Source: Flexilinea flocculi
GTDB lineage: Bacteria > Chloroflexota > Anaerolineae > Anaerolineales > Anaerolineaceae
Direction: 5' to 3'
Length of the DNA stretch: 64,000 bases
Assembly: GCF_001192795.1 (NCBI RefSeq)
Contig: NZ_DF968180.1
Coordinates: 124,001-188,000 of the forward strand
The notes beneath the pieces are model-generated. The model saw nothing but the letters and a program-made list of their open reading frames with translations. It searched no databases and was not told the origin of the DNA. This document shows, piece after piece, positions 25,590-33,165 of the stretch (position 1 is its first letter; the number at the start of each line of letters is the position of its first letter). Made by a program: the position numbers and the translations under genes.

Positions 25590-26975
25590 ATGTCCATTAT
25601 CGGCGCTTTTATCGTCCCTCATCCGCCAATTATTTTACCGGAAATCGGAAAAGGTGAAGAGAAGAAAATTCAAAAAACCATCGACAGTTACCGGTTAGTA
25701 GCAAAAAGAATTGCCGAACTTGCTCCGGAGACAATTGTCGTCACAACACCTCATTCCATTTTATATGCAGATTATTTTCATATCTCACCTGGCTTGAAAG
25801 CAGAAGGAAATCTCAGACAATTCGGCGTTCACAACATCATTCTTGAAGCGAATTATGACAAAGAATTTGTCCAAAAGCTTGAAAAGAACGCACAGGAAGA
25901 GCTGATCTCTGCTGGAACGCTTGGCGAGCGCAATCCGGGAATCGATCACGGAACACTGATCCCGCTCAAGTTTATTAATGAATTCTGGACATCCTATAAG
26001 CTGGTACGAATCGGTTTATCCGGAGAACGGCTGACAGTACATTATCAGTTTGGAAAGTGTATTGCAAAAACCGCGGAACAGCTCAATCGGAGAACAGTGT
26101 TTATCGCCAGCGGGGATTTGTCTCATCGATTAAAAGAAGACGGACCTTATGGATATCGAGCAGAAGGACCATCTTTCGATCAAAAAGTCACACATGCGAT
26201 GGAAACCGGAAATTTTCTGGACTTTTTCACATTAGATCCAGTACTTTGTGAAAATGCCGGCGAATGCGGACTACGCTCCTTTGTGATCATGGCAGGCGCG
26301 TTAGATGGACAGGCTGTCCGCTCGACTTTGCACTCTTACGAAGGCCCGTTCGGTGTAGGATATGGTGTTGCCTCTTTTGAGATCACAGGAAAAGACGAGA
26401 ATCGCCATTTTGATAAAATCTATGAACAAAATGAGAAACAACGCATGGCTGAGCGTAAAGATCACGAAGATCCATATGTCAGGCTGGCAAGAACATCGTT
26501 GGAAACTTACCTGACAACGAAAAAGCATATAAAACCACCGGAAAATCTGCCGCAGGAAATGATCACAAAGCGAGCTGGCGTTTTTGTAAGCTTAAAGAAA
26601 TTCGGACAACTGCGAGGCTGTATTGGAACCATTGCTCCTGTCACTAAGAATATCGCAGAAGAAATTATTATGAATGCGATTTCGTCGGGTACCAATGATC
26701 CGCGTTTTCCTCCGGTCACTGTTTCAGAATTGCCGGATCTGGTATACAGCGTGGATGTACTCTCGGAAGCAGAGTCTATCCATTCACCCGATCAGTTGGA
26801 TGTAAAACGGTATGGCGTCATTGTTTCAAAAGATTATCGGCGCGGGTTGTTGCTGCCAAATCTGGAAGGTATCGACAGCGTTGAACAGCAAATCTCCATC
26901 GCCAAACAAAAAGCTGGAATCAGAAAAGATGAAACCGTTACAATGGAACGTTTTGAGGTGGTGCGTCATCAATGA
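25590..26975 (+). CDS. amrA: AmmeMemoRadiSam protein A: LigB-type domain fused to AMMECR1 domain
   Basis: Two-domain protein of the AmmeMemoRadiSam set, whose biochemical role is not established here. The N-terminal half (residues 1 to about 265) is a class III extradiol dioxygenase-like (LigB) domain with AFIVPHPPIILPEIG, the TTPHS motif, IDHGTLIPLKF and FIASGDLSHR. The C-terminal half (about 285-461) is an AMMECR1 domain with the hallmark LRGCIGTIAP and DPRFPPV, then a YGVIVSKDYRRGLLLPNLEG segment. The ATG has GGAGAAGGAG shortly upstream. It overlaps the radical SAM gene by four bases (ATGA), so the two are functionally coupled. Confidence 0.88.
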   Translation: MSIIGAFIVPHPPIILPEIGKGEEKKIQKTIDSYRLVAKRIAELAPETIVVTTPHSILYADYFHISPGLKAEGNLRQFGVHNIILEANYDKEFVQKLEKNAQEELISAGTLGERNPGIDHGTLIPLKFINEFWTSYKLVRIGLSGERLTVHYQFGKCIAKTAEQLNRRTVFIASGDLSHRLKEDGPYGYRAEGPSFDQKVTHAMETGNFLDFFTLDPVLCENAGECGLRSFVIMAGALDGQAVRSTLHSYEGPFGVGYGVASFEITGKDENRHFDKIYEQNEKQRMAERKDHEDPYVRLARTSLETYLTTKKHIKPPENLPQEMITKRAGVFVSLKKFGQLRGCIGTIAPVTKNIAEEIIMNAISSGTNDPRFPPVTVSELPDLVYSVDVLSEAESIHSPDQLDVKRYGVIVSKDYRRGLLLPNLEGIDSVEQQISIAKQKAGIRKDETVTMERFEVVRHQ

Positions 26976-27799
26976 AAACAACTTGTCCCATCTGTTTCCA
27001 TCATTGCAGTCTGGAGGAAGGGCAAACCGGATTTTGCGGTGCAAGAACCAATATTCAAGATCAGATCATTTGCACTAATTACGGGAAAATAACCTCCATT
27101 GCACTGGATCCAATCGAAAAGAAACCGCTTAGGCGCTTTTTCCCCGGCAGCTTCATTCTTTCCGCAGGGAGTTACGGCTGCAACCTTCGCTGTCCCTTTT
27201 GCCAGAATAGCGACATTTCTCAGACTTTTAAAGATCACGTCCGGATTACTATGATTTCGCCGCAGGAACTGGTAGATGAGGCTCTCAAACTGAAAGCCAG
27301 AGGCAATATCGGTATTGCCTACACCTACAATGAACCGTTTATCAGTTATGAATTTGTCATGGACTGTTCCAAACTGGCACACCAGAAAAAGCTAAAGAAT
27401 GTTTTGGTAACCAATGGTACTGTGGAAGAAAAACCGCTGTTGGATATTTTGCCATGGATTGACGCCATGAATATTGATCTTAAAGGATTTACTGAAGCTT
27501 TTTACAAAAAGCTGAGTGGCAATTTGGATACTGTAAAGCGGACAATCGAGTTGAGTGCAAAATCAACCCATGTAGAAATCACAACGCTGATCATACCTGA
27601 TGAAAATGATTCCGAAGAAGAGATCAGTCAAATCGCCCAATGGATCGCAGGTATCGATCCGGAAATTGCCTATCATATCACACGCTTCTTTCCTCATTTC
27701 AGAATGATGGATCGGAATGCAACTGAAGTGAGGCTGGTTTATCATCTGGCAGAGATAGCCCGTCAGTATTTGCCGTATGTATATGTCGGTAATTGCTAA
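26972..27799 (+). CDS. amrS: AmmeMemoRadiSam radical SAM enzyme
   Basis: Radical SAM protein partnered with the AMMECR1 protein upstream. The iron-sulfur cluster cysteines are Cys70, Cys74 and Cys77 in GCNLRCPFCQNSD. A second group of cysteines at the N-terminus (CPICFHHC and FCGARTN) is typical of this subfamily. Further motifs include GIAYTYNEPFISYEF and NIDLKGFTEAFYKKLSG, as in pyruvate formate-lyase activase-like enzymes. Length 275 is on the short side but complete. Substrate unknown. Confidence 0.9.
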   Translation: MKTTCPICFHHCSLEEGQTGFCGARTNIQDQIICTNYGKITSIALDPIEKKPLRRFFPGSFILSAGSYGCNLRCPFCQNSDISQTFKDHVRITMISPQELVDEALKLKARGNIGIAYTYNEPFISYEFVMDCSKLAHQKKLKNVLVTNGTVEEKPLLDILPWIDAMNIDLKGFTEAFYKKLSGNLDTVKRTIELSAKSTHVEITTLIIPDENDSEEEISQIAQWIAGIDPEIAYHITRFFPHFRMMDRNATEVRLVYHLAEIARQYLPYVYVGNC

Positions 27800-27845
27800 A
27801 AAGCGTTTTTCGTTGTCGGATTGAATCCAGCGAATTTGATTTATG

Positions 27846-27946
27846 GGATGAATTATTCGATGTACTGTTGTTTTTTACGCAGTGTGAAAAAAAACAGCAC
27901 ATCGATTTTTCTTTGTTTTCTCAAAAAATTTTCAAATATCGATACC
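27846..27946. repeat. Dispersed palindrome between convergent amrS and the ferritin/VIT gene
   Basis: TCGATGT-CTGTT-TTTTTT (from 27858) pairs with AAAAAAAACAG-ACATCGA (to 27905) with two mismatches. This is an unusual stem sequence for the family. The right end (TTTTCAAATATCGATA) is degenerate and runs into the 3' end of the next gene. Confidence 0.55.
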
Positions 27947-28840
27947 CAGTATTTTCTTCACGAGCAAACCAATTAAAAACGAAACTCCAGCCACTGAGAG
28001 ACTGACGAGGATCATTTCCCTGAATTTCGTGGAAAATTTTTCATTCCTTGCGACAGAAATATAGTAATTAAAACCGGCGATGATCAGAATAACAATTGCC
28101 AGCATAATAATCAGAGCCGACAAAAATTGATGATCAGGCAATAGGATATAAGGCAGCAGAAGTGCGACAACCGTGAATAGGTAAGCAATACCGGTATAAC
28201 CGGAAGATTTCAGGGCATCCTCCCGACCTTCATTCTTGGCAGAAAGGTATTCTGAAGAAGCCATGGAAAGTGTCGCCGAAATTCCTGTGATGAGACCAGC
28301 CAGTGTGATCATCCGATTGCTCTGCATGGCAAAACTCCAACCTGCCAGACTTCCAGAAAATTCGACCAGTGCATCGTTCAATCCAAGGACCATCGAACCA
28401 ACATATTTCAACTTTTCTTCGTCAATCATTTGGATCATTTTCAATTCATGTTCTACTTCCTCGGCAAAGAGTTTTTCAAACTCCGGATGTCGACGAAACA
28501 ATTCCTGGTTACCCTCTTCCAGCATGAGCTGTTTCCGCGTTTTTTTCTCTGTCTCATGACTCAAGAGATGAATCTCCATCAGTTTCACAGCGAACGTGTA
28601 ACCGAGAATTTTACCCATCAGAATGTACCAATAAACAGAAAACATATTCGGACGAACGTCCTGTTTCGTTAACTTCTTAAAAAGATCGTAATGTACCTGT
28701 TCCTGTCGGGCAATATGTAAAAGCGTTTCCTTATCCTGTTTATTTTTTACACTCTTTGCAATACCTTCACAAATAAGTTTTTCTCTGATTTCATTTACCT
28801 GCATAAATTTTAGATATTCCATGAATTGTCGATCGTCCAT
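27932..28840 (-). CDS. Ferritin-like / VIT1 (CCC1) fusion, probable iron or manganese transporter
   Basis: Membrane protein of the vacuolar-iron-transporter family with an N-terminal ferritin-like four-helix domain. The N-terminal part (about residues 1-140) carries Glu/His pairs suited to a di-metal site (NEIREKL, RQEQVHYDLFKKL, EEVEHELKMI). The C-terminal part (about 145-302) has five hydrophobic segments and the VIT signature GSMVLGLNDALVEFSGSLAG and SMASSEYLSAKNE. Proteins of this layout detoxify iron or manganese by export from the cytoplasm. Monocistronic; the specific metal cannot be read from the sequence. Confidence 0.85.
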   Translation of the reverse strand: MDDRQFMEYLKFMQVNEIREKLICEGIAKSVKNKQDKETLLHIARQEQVHYDLFKKLTKQDVRPNMFSVYWYILMGKILGYTFAVKLMEIHLLSHETEKKTRKQLMLEEGNQELFRRHPEFEKLFAEEVEHELKMIQMIDEEKLKYVGSMVLGLNDALVEFSGSLAGWSFAMQSNRMITLAGLITGISATLSMASSEYLSAKNEGREDALKSSGYTGIAYLFTVVALLLPYILLPDHQFLSALIIMLAIVILIIAGFNYYISVARNEKFSTKFREMILVSLSVAGVSFLIGLLVKKILGIDI

Positions 28841-28920
28841 CCGGTTGTTCCATCCTTTCCATCCATTTGTATGCTAATTGTAATCGCTTGAGATCACTCC
28901 GCAAAACAGGAAGATTCCCA

Positions 28921-28961
28921 ATAATTCGAAATATTGAATCCATCCCACATTTCGCATGCTG
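28921..28961. repeat. Minimal palindrome copy without hairpin
   Basis: ATAATTCGAAATATTGAATC and CCACATTTCGCATGCTG lie back to back, so only the two ends of the repeat are present. Confidence 0.5.
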
Positions 28962-29027
28962 ATTCCTGCAAAAACATCTGGCAGGTTGACAAAAAATGGA
29001 GTAGAATCAATTTCAAGTATAGAAAAC

Positions 29028-29151
29028 ATTCTTTCAGGGCAGGGTGCGGTTTGAAAAAAACCTATTCCCGATCGGTGGTGACAATCCACAAGCGAAAGCT
29101 GACTCAGTGAAATTCTGAGATCGACGGTATAGTCCGGTATAAAGAAAGAAG
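29028..29151 (+). promoter_or_regulatory. FMN riboswitch aptamer
   Basis: The sequence follows the FMN aptamer closely: TTTCAGGGCAGGGTG, ATTCCCGATCGGTGGT, GTGAAATTCTGAGATCGACG, GTATAGTCCGG and a closing strand GAAAGAA that pairs with TTCTTTC at the start (P1). The usual order of helices is preserved, with an A-rich P2 loop. FMN binding is expected to repress the riboflavin transporter genes downstream. Confidence 0.93.
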
Positions 29152-29170
29152 TGACCTGGTTAAGGTTCAT

Positions 29171-29200
29171 AAAAGCCCTGAAAAGAAACGGGGCTTTTTT
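29171..29200 (+). terminator. FMN-riboswitch expression platform (terminator abutting the ribX start)
   Basis: AAAAGCCC (29171-29178) pairs with GGGCTTTT (29191-29198), followed by TT and AATT, and the ribX ATG is only 5 bases past the T-run. The only G-rich stretch near the start (CGGGG) is inside the 3' arm. The same hairpin could therefore also hide the translation start. Confidence 0.8.
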
Positions 29201-29204
29201 AATT

Positions 29205-29993
29205 ATGGCTTTGCAACGTTCGAATAAAAAAAAGTTCACGCCGAAGAATCTTATCCCGCCATTATCGATTCTGTGCGGTTTGATTCTTTGGGAATTTTTG
29301 GTTGGCGTGTCGCAATATCCCGAGTTTATCCTGCCTGCTCCGTCACAAATTTTGAGCCGTTTTCTGATATCCGTTCAATCCGGTGTTTTATTGCGGCATA
29401 CGCTGATTACCTTATGGGAAGTGGTTTTAGGATTGGCAGTGGGTAGTTCGCTGGCGCTGTTGAGCGGATATTTTCTGGCACACCATCCGGTGGTGGAAAA
29501 GATCTTCTTTCCGTATATAATCGCCAGTCAGGCTATCCCGATGGCTGCCATCGCTCCACTGCTTGTGATCTGGCTGGGTTCCGGCATCGCTTCGAAAGTG
29601 CTTATTTGCTCGTTGACAGTTTTTTTCCCGATTCAGATCAATGTCATCATCGGTCTGCGGGAGATTCCGCGCAATTTACAGGATCTGATGAAGTCGATGC
29701 GCGCAACGCCGCAAGCGATTTTAAAATATCTGGAAATTCCGGGAGCGCTGCCTGTCATATTCGGCGGGCTGCGCATCAGTTCAACGCTCTCCGTGATCGG
29801 CGCTGTCGTTGGTGAGTTGACCGGCGCCGACGCAGGACTGGGTTACCTGATTAATACAGCACGCGGACAATTCGATACAGCCATGGTATTCGTGACGGTT
29901 CTCATGCTGATGGCGATTGCTCTGTCATTGTACTTACTGATTGTCCTGCTGGAAAAACATTTCTTAAGATGGCAGCAGGCAAAAATCAATTGA
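29205..29993 (+). CDS. ribX: Riboflavin ABC transporter permease RibX
   Basis: Membrane component of an ABC importer of the SsuC/ThiX permease type. Six or so membrane segments are visible, with the ATPase-contact loop in RATPQAILKYLEIPGALPVIFGG. The substrate is inferred from the FMN riboswitch directly upstream and from the adjoining RibY-like binding protein; this pair is known as the riboflavin transporter RibXY in Chloroflexi. The start at 29205 is chosen because the in-frame GTG at 29151 would place the riboswitch terminator inside the coding region. Predicted length 262 residues. Confidence 0.88.
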   Translation: MALQRSNKKKFTPKNLIPPLSILCGLILWEFLVGVSQYPEFILPAPSQILSRFLISVQSGVLLRHTLITLWEVVLGLAVGSSLALLSGYFLAHHPVVEKIFFPYIIASQAIPMAAIAPLLVIWLGSGIASKVLICSLTVFFPIQINVIIGLREIPRNLQDLMKSMRATPQAILKYLEIPGALPVIFGGLRISSTLSVIGAVVGELTGADAGLGYLINTARGQFDTAMVFVTVLMLMAIALSLYLLIVLLEKHFLRWQQAKIN

Positions 29994-30010
29994 CCTGACG
30001 TGAACCTTTA

Positions 30011-30131
30011 ACAATTCGAAATATGGATTGACTTTTCTAATGTCGAAAGAAAATTGGTTGTTTTTATGGTTTTACTCTTCAGGAAAAACCATAAAAACAA
30101 CATTCAATTCTTTTCATATTTCGGATTCCTG
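30011..30131. repeat. Dispersed palindrome with 17-bp perfect stem between ribX and ribY
   Basis: Left end CAATTCGAAATATGG; arms 30057-30073 (GTTGTTTTTATGGTTTT) and 30085-30101 perfectly complementary; right end CATATTTCGGATTCCTG. The stem sequence differs from most copies yet pairs perfectly. Confidence 0.85.
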
Positions 30132-30164
30132 GTGATCATCTATATGAAAGGTAAGGATTTATTG

Positions 30165-31157
30165 ATGCAAAAAAGAAATTTCATACTCTTGTTAATGATT
30201 TGGATGATTGTTTTCGTTATTTCTGCTTTTTCCGTCAACGCCGAAGAACAGCCCATCGATGTTTTTTCATTGCCGGTCGGGTTTGTCCCCAATGTTCAGT
30301 TTGCACCGCTTTATGCCGCGCTGGAGAATGGCTACTTTTCGGAAGAACATATCGACCTGAGTCTCAACCACAGTATGGAAATCGACACGGTTGCGCTGGT
30401 CGGAGCTGGCGAGATCCCCTTCGGAATTTGTTCCGGAGAACAGGTTCTGCTTGGCAGAAACAAAGGACTGCCATTGGTTTATATCGCCGGTTGGTATCAG
30501 CAATACCCTGTCGGAATTGTCTCTCTGGCAGAAAAGAACATTCGCACCATGGAGGATCTGCGCGGAAAAAAAGTGGGCACGCCGGTGCTCAGCGGAGCAT
30601 CTTACATCGGTCTGGAAGCGCTTTTACAACAAGCCGGGATGACGGATGCCGATCTCCAATTGGAAACGATTGGTTACGCTCAGGTTGAAATGCTGACTTC
30701 GGACAAGGTGGATGCGGCGGTTATTTATGTCTCCAATGAGCCAGAACAACTGAAAGCGTTAGGATATGATATTCATCTCATCACGGTTGCAGATTCGATG
30801 TCCATGGTGGGCAATGGCCTGATCACGAATGAAAAAATGATTCGGGAACATCCCGATCTTGTCAGCCGCATGACCAGAGCGTTCTTAAAAGGGATCCAAT
30901 GGACAAAAGAGCATCCCGACGAGGCTTATGATATCTGCCTGAAATACGTCGACAATCTCAAGGACGCAAAAAATCAGGATCTGCAAAAACAGGTTTTAAA
31001 GCAAACGATCCGTCTTTATGAGAATCCCGAACAAACCATTCCGGGCGCTTCTGATCCGGAAGCCTGGCAGAATATGGCGGCTGTGATGAGCCGAATGGGC
31101 TTGATCAAGGCGGATATCGATGTCGCAGCCGCCTTTTCCAATGCGTTTGTAAAATAG
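30165..31157 (+). CDS. ribY: Riboflavin ABC transporter substrate-binding protein RibY
   Basis: Periplasmic-type binding protein of the NMT1/THI5-like fold. The signal peptide (MQKRNFILLLMIWMIVFVIS, then NAEEQ) has no lipobox. Mature-domain motifs include PVGFVPNVQFAPLYAALENG, GICSGEQVLLGR, DLRGKKVGTPVLSG and a late GNGLITNEKMI. The ATG at 30165 is chosen because AAGGA lies 7 bases upstream; the longer in-frame ORF begins inside a palindrome. Riboflavin is inferred as substrate from the FMN riboswitch and the RibX partner. Confidence 0.88.
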   Translation: MQKRNFILLLMIWMIVFVISAFSVNAEEQPIDVFSLPVGFVPNVQFAPLYAALENGYFSEEHIDLSLNHSMEIDTVALVGAGEIPFGICSGEQVLLGRNKGLPLVYIAGWYQQYPVGIVSLAEKNIRTMEDLRGKKVGTPVLSGASYIGLEALLQQAGMTDADLQLETIGYAQVEMLTSDKVDAAVIYVSNEPEQLKALGYDIHLITVADSMSMVGNGLITNEKMIREHPDLVSRMTRAFLKGIQWTKEHPDEAYDICLKYVDNLKDAKNQDLQKQVLKQTIRLYENPEQTIPGASDPEAWQNMAAVMSRMGLIKADIDVAAAFSNAFVK

Positions 31158-31197
31158 ATCGAACGCTATAAAAAACGATGGAAATCTGGAGTATCGT

Positions 31198-31956
31198 TTG
31201 GAAAAGAATCTACTGAGCATACAGAATTTATCGAAGTGTTTTCCGGCTGAGAACGGCAATACGCTGGAAGCATTGGATTCTATCGATCTGAATCTTCAAG
31301 ATGGAGAATTTGCCTGTATCATCGGACCTTCCGGTTCTGGTAAAAGTACCCTGCTCAGAATTCTGGCAGATGTACTGGAGCCGACTTCAGGGACGATCCA
31401 GTATGCGGAGAAGAAACCGATCACCAAAGCGATCGTTTTTCAGAATTCTAACCTTCTTCCCTGGTATACGGTAATCCAAAATATTGCACTTCCACTGCAA
31501 ATCCAGGGAATTCCAAAAATTATGGCGATTCAACAGGCACAGGCTTGGGTGGAAAAAATCGGATTGCAGGGATTTGAAAATGAGTGGCCGCAAAATCTTT
31601 CCGGAGGGATGGCGCAACGCGTCGCGATTGCCAGAGCCTTAATCCAGAAACCACAGCTTCTGTTACTGGATGAACCTTTTGGTGCTCTGGATGCACTGAC
31701 TCGCGAACAGATGTCCATCGAATTGTTAGGCACCTGGGAACAGATTCACACGACTGTTCTGATGGTCACGCATTCTATTTCGGAAGCAGTGCTGCTTGCA
31801 GATCGTGTGCTGGTGTTCGGACATCGCCCTGGCTGTATTGTCAATTCACTCGAAATTCAATTTGACCGTCCGCGAAACCCGGATTTAAGAGATACAGCTG
31901 AATTTACGCAAACTACAAAATTGTTGCGTGAAATGATCCTCACGAACACAAAATAA
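31198..31956 (+). CDS. ABC transporter ATP-binding protein (RibXY partner)
   Basis: Nucleotide-binding subunit of the nitrate/sulfonate/taurine type that probably energises RibXY. Walker A GPSGSGKST, Q-loop VFQNSNLLPWYT, signature LSGGMAQRVAIARAL, Walker B LLLLDEPFGALD and the switch His in MVTHSISEA are all intact. The start is TTG at 31198 with GGAG 7 bases upstream; no nearby ATG in frame fits the family N-terminus better. Length 252. It lies 40 bases after ribY without an intervening repeat. Confidence 0.9.
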   Translation: MEKNLLSIQNLSKCFPAENGNTLEALDSIDLNLQDGEFACIIGPSGSGKSTLLRILADVLEPTSGTIQYAEKKPITKAIVFQNSNLLPWYTVIQNIALPLQIQGIPKIMAIQQAQAWVEKIGLQGFENEWPQNLSGGMAQRVAIARALIQKPQLLLLDEPFGALDALTREQMSIELLGTWEQIHTTVLMVTHSISEAVLLADRVLVFGHRPGCIVNSLEIQFDRPRNPDLRDTAEFTQTTKLLREMILTNTK

Positions 31957-32035
31957 ACAGGATGACGATTATCGTAGTAATTCCTACGAAAATAGAATTC
32001 ATTTTTCAATATCGGATGTGTAATTTCTTTCATCT

Positions 32036-32156
32036 GCTGTTCGAAATATGGATTGACTTTCCGAATCAATCAAGAAAATTTGTTGTTCTTATGGTTTAGC
32101 ACTTTACGCTAAACCATAAGAACAACAAAGAATTCTTTTCATATTTAGAATTAATG
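32036..32156. repeat. Dispersed palindrome with 22-bp perfect stem; its end contains the holB stop codon
   Basis: Left end TGTTCGAAATATGG; arms 32079-32100 and 32108-32129 (TTTGTTGTTCTTATGGTTTA start) perfectly complementary, loop ACTTTAC; right end CATATTTAGAATTAATG. On the minus strand the right end supplies the TAA of holB. Confidence 0.87.
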
Positions 32157-33158
32157 CAAACTGGGCCATTCCAATAATAAATTTTCTGTCAGTAGCTGTA
32201 GATTAACATTGGCATCCAGATAGTCCATGGAATGGTTGATCTGGTTGAGTACGGATAAAAATCGCTCGGAAGGAACTTTTTCGGCGATTCCTGACAAGTC
32301 AAATTTTAGATCTACAAAAGTCAGCGGTAATTCTCCAGGTAAATTGCTATTTGTGGAAAGAAGCAATAAATCTCGGAATAATGACTGCCAGATTTGAAGC
32401 GTATTCCTCAAATCACCACGTTTACGTACATCTTTGAATTTCTCGGCATAGCGAAAACGCTGACGAGTATTTTGCGATAAAAGCTCCAGCCCTTCTCGTG
32501 CTGTCTCTAAAATCGTATCCGCTTTCTCTTCGTTTTGCAGCAGACTAACCGCAAAGCCAATCCGACCAGCAGCCAGATGGGCAATACGCCAGGCATGTTC
32601 TTCATCCGCGTTCCATTCGTCTATTAAAATTTTTTGCAGATCCGCCAGCGGCATCGGGCGGAGCCGAATGATTTCGCAGCGTGAGAGGATCGTCGGCAGC
32701 AGTGCGTTTTCCATACTGGCAGTTAAAATCATTTTAACATTTTCAGGCGGTTCCTCCAGCGTCTTTAATAAGGCATTCTGTGCGTTTTGGTTGGCTTCAT
32801 CAAAACGCAGAAATAACGCAACCCGCCATCTGGCTTCATATGGCTGCAGGGACAGGGAATGCTGAATTTCACGAACTGTGTCAATTTTGAGAATACCGCC
32901 CTGTGTTTCCGCTTCGCCGATAAAAAGATCAGGATGCTGCATTTGTAAAACCTGACGGCAAACTCGACATTCTCCGCAAAACTCACCGACAGTAGGAGGA
33001 TTCAGACAATTCAACGCCTGGATAAAGCGCAGACTGATCGTACGCCGTCCGATGCCCTGAGGACCGACAAACAAATAGGCATGACGGGAATTTCCGCTGC
33101 GCATATGATTTTGTAAAATTTGAACAGCCCAATCATGGGCAGCGATGTTCCAGTTCAT
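32151..33158 (-). CDS. holB: DNA polymerase III subunit delta'
   Basis: Clamp-loader AAA+ subunit. Seen: AHDWAVQILQNHMRSGNSRHAYLFVGPQGIGRRT, here split as AYLFVGPQGIGRRT with Arg where the P-loop Lys would be (delta' is commonly non-hydrolysing). The zinc-finger cysteines are CGECRVC plus an upstream Cys in ALNC. Sensor segments ENALLKTLEEPP-like (QNALLKTLEEPPENVKM) and LPTILSRCEIIRLRP follow. The start at 33158 (MNWNIAAHD) lies 8 bases past the secA stop; a longer in-frame ORF overlaps secA and is unlikely. The stop codon is inside a dispersed palindrome. Confidence 0.9.
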   Translation of the reverse strand: MNWNIAAHDWAVQILQNHMRSGNSRHAYLFVGPQGIGRRTISLRFIQALNCLNPPTVGEFCGECRVCRQVLQMQHPDLFIGEAETQGGILKIDTVREIQHSLSLQPYEARWRVALFLRFDEANQNAQNALLKTLEEPPENVKMILTASMENALLPTILSRCEIIRLRPMPLADLQKILIDEWNADEEHAWRIAHLAAGRIGFAVSLLQNEEKADTILETAREGLELLSQNTRQRFRYAEKFKDVRKRGDLRNTLQIWQSLFRDLLLLSTNSNLPGELPLTFVDLKFDLSGIAEKVPSERFLSVLNQINHSMDYLDANVNLQLLTENLLLEWPSLH

Positions 33159-33165
33159 CACCGGT

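Noticed and set aside
30054-30164. Longer N-terminus for RibY
   Set aside because: The region is the right half of a dispersed palindrome, while AAGGA and a clean signal peptide start at 30165.
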